Assembly: GCA_002421445.1 (NCBI GenBank)
Contig: DIKB01000010.1
Location: forward strand, 1-9,242
DNA length: 9,242 nucleotides
Reading direction: 5' to 3'
Source: Dehalococcoidia bacterium UBA5629
GTDB lineage: Bacteria; Chloroflexota; Dehalococcoidia; GIF9; UBA5629
Shown piece by piece: positions 1-6,793 of the stretch; position 1 is the first letter of the stretch; each line of letters begins with the position of its first letter. Both the position numbers and the translations under genes were made by a program. The notes below the pieces were generated by a model. The model made no database searches and was not told where the DNA came from. It saw only the letters and a list, made by a program, of their open reading frames with translations.

Positions 1-2
1 TC

Positions 3-3000
3 GTCATAGGTTCAGGGCCGATCGTGATCGGCCAGGCGGCGGAATTCGATTATGCCGGTGCACAGGCATGTAAATCTCTTCGGGAAGAAGGGATTACGAC
101 AGTGCTGGTGAACTCCAACCCGGCGACTATTATGACTGACGAGGGGATTGCTGATGTCGTTTACATCGAGCCGCTTACCGTTGAGGTTATAGAACGAATT
201 ATCGCTGCTGAACGGCCGGACGGGCTTCTGCCCACACTTGGAGGGCAGACAGGACTGAATCTGGCTGTGGAGCTTGCAGATGCAGGTATTCTGGGAAAAT
301 ACAATGTGAGGCTTCTCGGCACTCCGCTGGAGACGATCAAAAAGGCTGAGGAGAGATCGCTATTCAAGCAACTGATCCTCGATATCGGCGAACCGTTGCC
401 TGAGAGCGTCACCGTCAATTCCGTTGCTGAAGCTGAAAAATTTACTGAAAAGATCGGGCTGCCGCTCATTGTCCGTCCCTCTTTTACTCTGGGTGGTACC
501 GGTGGTGGCATTGCCAGAACTATGGAGGAACTGGAGCAGTATGTTGCCAGCGGCCTTGCTGCCAGCATGAGCCATCAGGTGCTTGTTGAGCAGTGCGTTC
601 TCGGCTGGAAAGAGATCGAATACGAGGTTATGCGCGACGCCGCTGATAATTGCATCATCATCTGTAACATGGAGAATATGGATCCCATGGGAGTTCACAC
701 TGGCGATAGCATTGTGGTTGCTCCCAGCCAGACGCTGACCGATAAAGAGTACCAAATGCTGCGCACAGCCAGCCTGAAGATCATCAGGGCGTTGGGTATC
801 GAGGGCGGATGTAATATCCAGTTTGCGTTATCGCCGAGCGCTGTGGTTGCCGAAAAATGGGCGCCTGATCAACTCAATACCTCTGCGACTCCTCCGTATT
901 ACATCGTTGAGGTAAATCCACGTGTCAGCCGCAGCTCGGCCCTTGCCAGCAAGGCAACCGGATATCCGATCGCCCGCGTAGCTGCGAAAATCGCCATCGG
1001 TAAACGGTTGGATGAGATACCGAACAGGGTGACCGGTAGAACAATGGCAGCATTCGAACCGGCACTGGACTATTGTGTCGTTAAGATTCCGAGATGGCCG
1101 TTCGATAAGTTTGCGTCCGGTGATAGAACGCTGGGCAGTCAGATGAAAGCGACCGGCGAGGTCATGGCTATCGACCGTTCATTTGAGGCTGCGCTGCAGA
1201 AAGCGGTTCGCTCACTGGAGTTCGGAAAACGATCGCTACTCTGGGAGGATAGGTCATGGAAGAAAGACGGAGACATTGACTCATTCCCGCTTCATGCCAA
1301 CGATCTGCGCTTATGGGCGCTGATGGCGGCATTGAGACGAAAGATCACGCCGATACAACTTGCTCAACATACGGGCATAGATCCGTGGTTTCTGTATAAG
1401 TTAAACAATATCATTGCTATGGAGGGCAGGCTTCTTTCAGAATCGATGAATCCTGATTTGATGCTTCAGGCAAAACGTCTGGGCTTTGCCGATGTGCAGA
1501 TCGCCACGCTCGCGGACAGCCTGCCGGAACAGATACGAACGATCCGGAAGAACTGGAACATACGTCCCGTTTACAAGATGGTTGATACTTGTGCTGCGGA
1601 GTTCGATGCCGAGACGCCATACTTTTACAGCACGTACGAACAGGAGAATGAAGCCTATCCGATAAACTCGGCCAAGGCTGTTGTCATCGGCAGCGGGCCG
1701 ATTCGCATCGGCCAGGGAATCGAATTTGACTACTGTAGCGTTCACTCCGCCTGGGCTTTGCAGAAAGCCGGCATGAAGAGCATCATGATCAACTCCAATC
1801 CTGAGACCGTCTCTACTGACTTCGATACCAGCGACCGCCTCTATTTCGAAGCGCTCGATGAGGAAAGCGTTCGCGATATTCTGGAAAATGAGGGGTTGCC
1901 TTCGCCGGGGCTGCCTGCTCCTCCATCGATCGTTCAATTCGGCGGGCAGACCGCCATTAATCTTTCCGAAGCGCTGGCACATCATGGTTTACCTATTATC
2001 GGCTCATCCAATGAGACGATTGATATAGCTGAAGATCGGCATCGTTTCGAGGATTTTCTGGACAAGCTCGGTATACCGCAGCCGCCGGGAGCCGGTGTGA
2101 CATCAGTTAAAGAGGCGATCAATGTAGCCACATTCCTGGGGTATCCGGTGCTGGTCAGACCGAGCTATGTGCTTGGCGGCAGAGCAATGGAGATCGTGCA
2201 GAATGAAGAGCAACTGGTACGGTACATGTCACTGGCTCTTGAGATGGATCGCCAGCATCCCATCCTCGTCGACAAATACTTCGAGGGCAAAGAATGCGAA
2301 GTGGATGTGGTGTGCGATGATAAAGAGGTGCTGATCCCGGGTATCATGGAGCATATCGAGCGTGCCGGCGTCCATAGCGGAGACTCGATTGCCGTTTATC
2401 CTGCGCTCAGCCTCACCACTCGTGAAGTGAATACTATTGTCGATTACTCTGCACGAATCGGCATCGCGCTTCGTGTTAAGGGTTTGATGAATATCCAGTT
2501 TGTTATCATGCGCGATCAGGCAGCGGGGACATCATCGATCTATGTGCTTGAAGTGAATCCGCGATCCAGTCGTACCGTGCCGTTTATCTCGAAGGTTACC
2601 GGTGTCCCCATCGTGCAAATTGCGACTAATATCATGCTGGGCAAGACATTGAAGCAACAGGGATATAAGGCGGGTCTATGTAAGAAGCAGAATATCGTTG
2701 GTATCAAGGCTCCGGTGTTCTCCATGTCCAAACTCATCGGGGTGGATACCTATCTCGGCCCCGAGATGAAGTCAACCGGTGAAGTTATGGGTATCGATAC
2801 TACGTATGAGGCGGCTCTGGTGAAGGCGTTGATGGCTGCCGGATTGATGCTTCCACCAAAAGGCACTCTGCTTTTGAGCATAGCAGATCATGACAAGGCT
2901 GAAGCATTGCCGATTATCAAAGATTTCTACGCTCGCGAGTATAATTTCTATGCCACTGAGGGCACTGCTGCTATGATTCAAGATGCAGGTATGAAGGTAA

Positions 3001-3266
3001 ATAAGATCAGCAAGAAATTAAGCGAAGGGCGACCAAATATCGTTGATCTGATTCAGGAAGGACAGGTTTCCGGTGTAATCAATACCATGACAGGGGCGAG
3101 GGCTCCTCTGCGTGATGGTTTCTATATTCGACGGGCTGCTGCTGAAAAACGGATACCATGCTTTACCTCACTGGATACGGCTCGCGTTGCTGTCAGGGCA
3201 TTGGCCGGAGGCAGCCAGTTTTATAATGTAAAACCCATGTCTGAGTATGTAGTCAAGGGGTTGTAA
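3..3266 (+). CDS. carB: Carbamoyl-phosphate synthase large subunit (5'-truncated by window edge)
   Basis: CarB makes carbamoyl phosphate from bicarbonate, ammonia delivered by the glutaminase subunit CarA, and two ATP, feeding pyrimidine and arginine synthesis in the cytoplasm. The frame is open from base 3; roughly the first dozen residues lie outside the window, and the GTG at 24 is an internal Val codon. The protein has the usual duplicated architecture. The first half has GQAAEFDYAG (about 30-60), an ATP-grasp with RPSFTLGGTGGG (about 475-510), HTGDS (about 695) and EVNPRVSRSSA (about 910-940). A helical oligomerisation region follows (about 1200-1640). The second half repeats the pattern with GPIRIGQGIEFDY (about 1695-1733), NPETVSTDFDTSDR, RPSYVLGGRAMEI and EVNPRSSRTVPF (about 2550-2585). 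An MGS-like regulatory domain closes the protein (about 2862-3240). Length matches full CarB (about 1,070-1,100 aa). Small insertions precede some conserved strands. The stop codon abuts the pyrK start. Identification is secure. Confidence 0.98.
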   Translation, partial: VIGSGPIVIGQAAEFDYAGAQACKSLREEGITTVLVNSNPATIMTDEGIADVVYIEPLTVEVIERIIAAERPDGLLPTLGGQTGLNLAVELADAGILGKYNVRLLGTPLETIKKAEERSLFKQLILDIGEPLPESVTVNSVAEAEKFTEKIGLPLIVRPSFTLGGTGGGIARTMEELEQYVASGLAASMSHQVLVEQCVLGWKEIEYEVMRDAADNCIIICNMENMDPMGVHTGDSIVVAPSQTLTDKEYQMLRTASLKIIRALGIEGGCNIQFALSPSAVVAEKWAPDQLNTSATPPYYIVEVNPRVSRSSALASKATGYPIARVAAKIAIGKRLDEIPNRVTGRTMAAFEPALDYCVVKIPRWPFDKFASGDRTLGSQMKATGEVMAIDRSFEAALQKAVRSLEFGKRSLLWEDRSWKKDGDIDSFPLHANDLRLWALMAALRRKITPIQLAQHTGIDPWFLYKLNNIIAMEGRLLSESMNPDLMLQAKRLGFADVQIATLADSLPEQIRTIRKNWNIRPVYKMVDTCAAEFDAETPYFYSTYEQENEAYPINSAKAVVIGSGPIRIGQGIEFDYCSVHSAWALQKAGMKSIMINSNPETVSTDFDTSDRLYFEALDEESVRDILENEGLPSPGLPAPPSIVQFGGQTAINLSEALAHHGLPIIGSSNETIDIAEDRHRFEDFLDKLGIPQPPGAGVTSVKEAINVATFLGYPVLVRPSYVLGGRAMEIVQNEEQLVRYMSLALEMDRQHPILVDKYFEGKECEVDVVCDDKEVLIPGIMEHIERAGVHSGDSIAVYPALSLTTREVNTIVDYSARIGIALRVKGLMNIQFVIMRDQAAGTSSIYVLEVNPRSSRTVPFISKVTGVPIVQIATNIMLGKTLKQQGYKAGLCKKQNIVGIKAPVFSMSKLIGVDTYLGPEMKSTGEVMGIDTTYEAALVKALMAAGLMLPPKGTLLLSIADHDKAEALPIIKDFYAREYNFYATEGTAAMIQDAGMKVNKISKKLSEGRPNIVDLIQEGQVSGVINTMTGARAPLRDGFYIRRAAAEKRIPCFTSLDTARVAVRALAGGSQFYNVKPMSEYVVKGL

Positions 3267-4037
3267 ATGAGACTCGTATCGGCAACGATCACACAGAATA
3301 CTGAAATTATGCCGAAGATTCGTCTTCTGGGACTTCTTGCTCCTGATATCGCTGGCGAAGTGCGTCCGGGGCAGTTCATTATGGTGAACTGCGGAGAGCA
3401 GCGAGTATTGCCCAGACCGATAAGTATTCACGGCACGACCGCTGCTGGCGAGGTGCTGTTACTGGTTAATATTGTCGGCAAAGGAACGGAGTGGCTGGCT
3501 CAACGCCAAGAAGGGGATAGTCTTCAGGTCATCGGACCATCGGGTAATGGTTTCACTGTATCCTCCGGTGCAAAAAATCTGCTGCTCGTTGCCGGCGGTA
3601 TCGGCATTGCTCCGCTTGCTTTTCTAACTCAACAAGCAGCTTCGACCAAAGCTGTGACGTTGCTGATGGGTGCGACGACAGCGTCTCTGCTGTATCCTCA
3701 AGACAGGCTGCCACAGAATATCCATATCGTAAGGACGACCGATGACGGCAGCGCCGGGCACAGAGGGTTGGTAACCGGTGTGATGCCTGAGTATCTCAAT
3801 GCTGCTGATCAGGTCTTCGCCTGCGGTCCGCTTCCGATGTACCGGAGCATCGAGTCTTTAGCACGAAGCACAGGCAAAGCACAGTTGGTGCAGGTTTCAC
3901 TGGAGGTGCGCATGGGCTGCGGCATAGGCACATGCTATGGGTGCAGCATCAGAACGCTTCAGGGCATGAAAAAAGTCTGTAAAGATGGCCCCGTTTTTAG
4001 TCTCCCGGATATCGTGCTGGATGAGGTCAGAGTATAG
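3267..4037 (+). CDS. pyrK: Dihydroorotate dehydrogenase B (NAD+), electron transfer subunit
   Basis: PyrK (256 aa, normal length) carries FAD and a [2Fe-2S] cluster and passes electrons from PyrD type 1B to NAD+ in the fourth step of pyrimidine synthesis. The N-terminal flavin-binding barrel has the RPxS motif (R50-P51-I52-S53). The central NAD-binding domain has VAGGIGIAPL (108-117) and FACGPLPM (184-191). The C-terminal cluster has four cysteines, C218, C223, C226 and C238, in the PyrK pattern CGxGxCxxC...C, which separates it from other ferredoxin-reductase-like proteins. The ATG directly follows the carB TAA, with an AAGGGG-like ribosome site inside the end of carB, so the two are probably co-translated. 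The partner pyrD is not in the window. The stop overlaps the next gene's GTG by one base. Confidence 0.95.
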   Translation: MRLVSATITQNTEIMPKIRLLGLLAPDIAGEVRPGQFIMVNCGEQRVLPRPISIHGTTAAGEVLLLVNIVGKGTEWLAQRQEGDSLQVIGPSGNGFTVSSGAKNLLLVAGGIGIAPLAFLTQQAASTKAVTLLMGATTASLLYPQDRLPQNIHIVRTTDDGSAGHRGLVTGVMPEYLNAADQVFACGPLPMYRSIESLARSTGKAQLVQVSLEVRMGCGIGTCYGCSIRTLQGMKKVCKDGPVFSLPDIVLDEVRV

Positions 4038-4452
4038 TGGTTATCAGCAAAACGCTTCGTATTAGAACCTCGGGTGACTGTGACATTGTTGACATAACAA
4101 AAGAAGTTGCGAAAGCAGTTGACGAATCTGCTATCGCTAATGGCACGATAACCGTATTTGTTACAGGGTCAACGGCAGGAGTTACGACTATCGAATATGA
4201 GACGGGATTGGTTGCCGATTTCAAAGCTATGTGGGAGAGGATTGCTCCAGGGATATCGGATATGAACATGATCGCGCCTGAGGAGACGGCAACGGGCCCT
4301 CACATGTGAGGGCATCGCTTCTGGGGCCATCATTGGTAATACCCTTTGTCAATGGGAAATTAGCACTGGGAACTTGGCAGCAGATCGTGGTAGTTGACTT
4401 CGATAATCGTGAAAGAAGCATGGAAATTGTCGTTCAGCTCATGGGTGAATAA
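4037..4452 (+). pseudogene. yjbQ: YjbQ/UPF0047 family protein, disrupted by a frameshift and a TGA stop
   Basis: YjbQ proteins are small (about 135-140 aa) trimeric proteins annotated as secondary thiamine-phosphate synthases after genetic work on E. coli YjbQ; their cellular role is still uncertain. Translation from GTG 4037 (overlapping the pyrK stop) gives the family N-terminus, with DITKEV, TITVFVTGSTAGVTTIEYE and ERIAP, but runs off-frame to a stop at 4307-4309. In another frame, from about 4252 to the TAA at 4450-4452, the rest is plainly readable: DIGYEHDRA, then TGA (4279-4281), then GDGNGPSHVRASLLGPS, NGKLALGTWQQIVVVDFD and VVQLMGE. The best explanation is loss of one base near 4249-4251 plus TGG-to-TGA at a conserved Trp. 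Repairing both would give about 138 residues, the family length. The 90-residue product lacks the conserved C-terminal half and is probably non-functional. A sequence error is possible, but two lesions within 30 bases and none elsewhere make it less likely. Confidence 0.85.
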
Positions 4453-4477
4453 TACTGATCAAACTCTAAAGTATAGG

Positions 4478-4546
4478 ACACTGTAGAATAGCGTTTTAAC
4501 ACTGTTTTTTTAGGAATCATGCCTCTTATCTTCTGAAGCTGAGAGG
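4478..4546. other. AT-rich spacer with a short direct repeat and imperfect dyad
   Basis: The spacer between the yjbQ remnant and the DUF4125 gene (about 4453-4623) is AT-rich and contains no convincing gene. Two copies of ACACTGT begin at 4478 and 4499, 21 bases apart, about two helical turns. An imperfect dyad lies at 4522-4546: outer arms CCTCT and AGAGG flank an inner CTTCTGAAG palindrome. The T7 run at 4505-4511 has no stem before it, so it is not a convincing terminator. A binding site is possible, but nothing here proves one. Confidence 0.25.
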
Positions 4547-4560
4547 TAAAACAAAAGTCG

Positions 4561-4589
4561 TAGACGAGACTGTTATTAAATGATAAAAT
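4561..4589 (+). promoter_or_regulatory. Candidate sigma-70 promoter for the DUF4125 gene
   Basis: A -35-like TAGACG (4561-4566, 4 of 6 match to TTGACA) and a -10-like TAAAAT (4584-4589, 5 of 6 match to TATAAT) are separated by exactly 17 bases. Transcription would start near 4596, leaving a leader of about 28 bases before the ATG at 4624. The stretch is AT-rich and follows a decayed gene, where a new transcription unit would be expected. It is only a consensus match. Confidence 0.4.
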
Positions 4590-4609
4590 TAATCTAAGAG
4601 TGCTAGAGC

Positions 4610-4616
4610 AGGAAAG
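4610..4616 (+). promoter_or_regulatory. Ribosome-binding site deciding the DUF4125 start
   Basis: AGGAAAG ends seven bases before ATG 4624. This favours ATG 4624 over the in-frame GTG at 4600, which would have almost no leader if transcription begins near 4596. Confidence 0.5.
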
Positions 4617-4623
4617 AATAAGT

Positions 4624-5256
4624 ATGCCAAATATGACTAAGAAAAAAGATTTGATCGCTAAGGTCGTCAGCGCCGAGTGGAAGATGTTTGCAAATGTGCC
4701 CAATATCGGGGGAAAAGCTTCGTGTCAGGAAGACTACAATACTTTTGAGATCAACAGGTACAGCCAGGTCATGAGCTGGTCGGAGGCTACTTTAGACAGC
4801 TATCTGAATGACCTGATCGAAGCGGAAGAGAATGGCCGAAATTTGGTGACGGAGAAATATGCCCGGATGATGCAGTCAACCTCACCTTCGGAATACGCGG
4901 CCATTGAGCATCTTATCCCGCGCTTGGACGCTGAAGTCCTTGCACTGATAGAGAAAATCCTTGAAATTGTGCTCAAATGGGAAGAGATGCTTGCGAAAAA
5001 ATATCCTTACATTCTTCGAAGAGGGAGGCAGATTCATAGCTCAGATGATACGCCGTTTGCAACATCGTTGGAGGCCTATCTCCGGGGAGAGCTCGCTACT
5101 TATTCCCCCGTGACGATACGACTGTATTATGAAGATGTCTTAAGGCAGAAGTCGGAAAATGTGAATGGGTCTGAAGTAATCCTTCAGCATATGATGAAGC
5201 GGTACGGTTTTAACTCTCTGGAAGAGGCAAACGAGAAATTAAAAGCCGGGGTCTAA
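4624..5256 (+). CDS. DUF4125 family protein
   Basis: A 210-residue protein recognised as DUF4125 from its conserved blocks: KKDLIAKVVSAEWKMF near the N-terminus (7-22), NIGGKASCQ (27-35), GRNLVTEKYARMM (71-83), a central charged helix (about 101-126), and IHSSDDTPFATSLEAYLRGELATYS (137-161). The length matches the family as I recall it. No function is established. It has no signal peptide or membrane segment and looks like a soluble, mostly helical cytoplasmic protein. The invariant-looking Cys34, His138 and Asp141-Asp142 could be functional residues, but that is inference. An in-frame GTG at 4600 would add eight residues; ATG 4624 is preferred because AGGAAAG sits seven bases before it. It is the first gene of a four-gene group after an AT-rich spacer and ends 45 bases before the next gene. 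Confidence 0.85.
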   Translation: MPNMTKKKDLIAKVVSAEWKMFANVPNIGGKASCQEDYNTFEINRYSQVMSWSEATLDSYLNDLIEAEENGRNLVTEKYARMMQSTSPSEYAAIEHLIPRLDAEVLALIEKILEIVLKWEEMLAKKYPYILRRGRQIHSSDDTPFATSLEAYLRGELATYSPVTIRLYYEDVLRQKSENVNGSEVILQHMMKRYGFNSLEEANEKLKAGV

Positions 5257-5288
5257 AATAAGCTACTTCTGGAGGTGGCGTTAAAAAT

Positions 5289-5295
5289 AGGAGGT
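5289..5295 (+). promoter_or_regulatory. Strong ribosome-binding site for the ABA-sandwich-like gene
   Basis: AGGAGGT lies six bases before ATG 5302, a near-perfect Shine-Dalgarno sequence and the strongest in the window. A second GGAGGT occurs 19 bases upstream (5271-5276) with no proper start codon after it. Confidence 0.75.
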
Positions 5296-5301
5296 TAAAG
5301 A

Positions 5302-5694
5302 ATGACACAGAAAGAACAAATTTTGGCGATGCAGCCCGGGCGAGAATTAAATATACAGGTGGCTGAAAAGGTAATGGGGCTTGTGATTGCAGAAGACGAG
5401 ATCTTTGGCTATATGGAAAGGCGAGTTACTCCTGGATATGGAAGCTCTGTTTGGGGTCTGGTTTGTGACTACTCTGAGGATATTGCTGTCGCTGAGTTGG
5501 TGGTTGAGAAGATGATCGAGAAGGGATATAAGGATGCCGTACACTGGGCAGATTTTGGGAATGGAAAGTATACTGAAGCTGAAGCTATTTGCAAGGCGGC
5601 CTTACTGGCTGTTTTGGAGGAACATACCTTAGAAGAGGCGTCGGATAAGATTCTACGGCAGGCTCTGGGGGACGAAGAGAATAAGAGTATATAG
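5302..5694 (+). CDS. Small protein resembling the phage ABA-sandwich (BC1872-like) family
   Basis: A 130-residue soluble protein. Its layout matches small phage and prophage proteins of the ABA-sandwich type: an N-terminal PGRELNIQVAEKVMG block (12-26), a variable middle, then YSEDIAVAELVVEKM (57-71), a strand region with HWADFG (81-86), and AEAICKAALLAVLEE (93-107). In phages these proteins sit in early or accessory regions and have no known enzyme activity; I see no catalytic motif. No integrase, capsid or other phage gene is nearby, so this is probably a domesticated or chromosomally shared member, not part of a prophage. It has the strongest Shine-Dalgarno site in the window (AGGAGGT, six bases before ATG) and may be well translated. 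It lies between the DUF4125 and TPR genes. The family call rests on remembered motif patterns. Confidence 0.72.
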   Translation: MTQKEQILAMQPGRELNIQVAEKVMGLVIAEDEIFGYMERRVTPGYGSSVWGLVCDYSEDIAVAELVVEKMIEKGYKDAVHWADFGNGKYTEAEAICKAALLAVLEEHTLEEASDKILRQALGDEENKSI

Positions 5695-5770
5695 GCAATT
5701 TATTCGGGCGAGCCTGACGGTAGCGCTATCTTAAATTGTCTTGTATGCGGTTTCCATGGAGAGACGTACT

Positions 5771-6760
5771 ATGAGCGAAAGTATGGAAGAACTTAATGAA
5801 CAGATCTCCATCCTGAGCCGGCAGGGGCGATTACGAGAAGTCGAACCTTTATTGCTGCAGGCATCGCAGCTGGCACGTCAGAAATACGGAGAGAATCACC
5901 CTGCTTATGCCACCATCCTCAACGATCTGGGAGGATTGTATCGCACTATAGGTGAGTATTCCAAGTCTGAATCGTTCTTTCTCAAGGCAATGCAGATTCT
6001 AGCCGATACAATAGGTAAAAATCACTCCGGTTACGCTACCTGCATAAATAATTTAGCCGGGATCTATCGTCTAACCGGGGATTATACCAGGGCGGAACAA
6101 CTCTTCCTTGAGGCATGGGATATCTATGCCAGCACCGTAGGCGATAATCACTTCCTCTTCGCCAGTAATCTGAACAACCTGGCGCTTCTGTATCAGGATA
6201 TGGGCAAGTATGAAAAAGCCGAACAATTGCAGGAACAGGCGCTGGAGATTGTTCGTCAGACAGAAGGCGAAAACAGCGATAGCTACGCTACCAGTCTGGG
6301 TAATCTGGCAGCAGTATGCGTGGCGAAAGGCGACCTTACCAGGGCTGAATCGCTTGTGCAGCAGGCTCTGGAACTATTTAGAAAGACTGTTGGTGTAGAA
6401 CATCCTCATTATGTCTTTGCCCTGAGCAGTCTAGCTGGTGTCTACTATGCCAAGGGCAACTATGAAGAGGCGAAGAATCTTTATCTTCAGACTCTGGATA
6501 TCCTGGACAAACTCTGGGGCAAAGACCACCCCAATTACGCGAGCAGCTTGGGAGCACTGGGGCTGTTGTATGAGAGCACAGGTGCTTATGACAAGGCAGA
6601 GGAATACTATCTTCAGGCATTGGATATTCGCGGTCGAATTCTTGGTAAAGGGCATCCCGGTTACGTTGATATCTTGAATAGGCTGGCACTCTTATATGAG
6701 AAAATGGGAAACCCTGCGAAAGCGGAGCAATTCCGATCTCAAGCTAAGGGCACTTTGTAA
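5771..6760 (+). CDS. Tetratricopeptide repeat protein, kinesin-light-chain type
   Basis: A 329-residue protein made almost wholly of TPRs. After a partial first unit (about 6-44) come six units of exactly 42 residues (45-86, 87-128, 129-170, 171-212, 213-254, 255-296) and a final 33-residue unit (297-329). Each has the pattern YAxxLNNLAxLYxxxGxYxxAExxFLxALxI followed by a linker ending G-x-x-HP, the TPR_10/TPR_12 signature of kinesin light chains and many bacterial scaffold or sensor proteins. There is no signal peptide, membrane segment or fused catalytic domain, so it probably acts by binding a partner or peptide in the cytoplasm. ATG 5771 is chosen because GGAGAG (5758-5763) sits seven bases upstream; a TTG at 5741 would add ten residues but lacks such a site. 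The DUF4037 gene starts 33 bases downstream, and its product is the most obvious candidate partner. Confidence 0.93.
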   Translation: MSESMEELNEQISILSRQGRLREVEPLLLQASQLARQKYGENHPAYATILNDLGGLYRTIGEYSKSESFFLKAMQILADTIGKNHSGYATCINNLAGIYRLTGDYTRAEQLFLEAWDIYASTVGDNHFLFASNLNNLALLYQDMGKYEKAEQLQEQALEIVRQTEGENSDSYATSLGNLAAVCVAKGDLTRAESLVQQALELFRKTVGVEHPHYVFALSSLAGVYYAKGNYEEAKNLYLQTLDILDKLWGKDHPNYASSLGALGLLYESTGAYDKAEEYYLQALDIRGRILGKGHPGYVDILNRLALLYEKMGNPAKAEQFRSQAKGTL

Positions 6761-6793
6761 TGATCCTTAATTAGCAGAGTGAGGTGAACGATA

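Noticed and set aside
161..755. Two overlapping reverse-strand open frames opposite carB
   Set aside because: They lie wholly over a strongly conserved CarB region and show no recognisable protein features.
1437..1985. 182-codon reverse-strand open frame opposite carB
   Set aside because: Shadow of the CarB coding strand; no ribosome site or family resemblance.
4245..4281. Programmed ribosomal frameshift or TGA read-through in yjbQ
   Set aside because: No slippery heptamer is visible at the frame switch, and the shifted frame meets TGA within ten codons, so one recoding event could not restore the protein. No SECIS-like element was seen.
4478..4511. T-run after the yjbQ remnant as an intrinsic terminator
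   Set aside because: No stable GC-rich stem precedes the seven Ts; only a direct repeat of ACACTGT is present.
4434..4703. 89-codon reverse-strand open frame with a hydrophobic stretch across the spacer
   Set aside because: It overlaps the start of the DUF4125 gene, and its hydrophobicity follows from AT-rich DNA. No family was recognised.
5275..5298. Seven-codon mini-frame starting at GTG 5275
   Set aside because: It has no properly spaced ribosome site, and its end overlaps the true Shine-Dalgarno sequence of the next gene.
5719..5730. Palindrome around TAGCGCTA before the TPR gene as a terminator or operator
   Set aside because: Eight perfect bases with no loop and no T-run; too short to support a call.
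6378..6689. Open frames in alternative frames on both strands inside the TPR gene
   Set aside because: They arise from the repetitive TPR DNA and carry no signals of their own.
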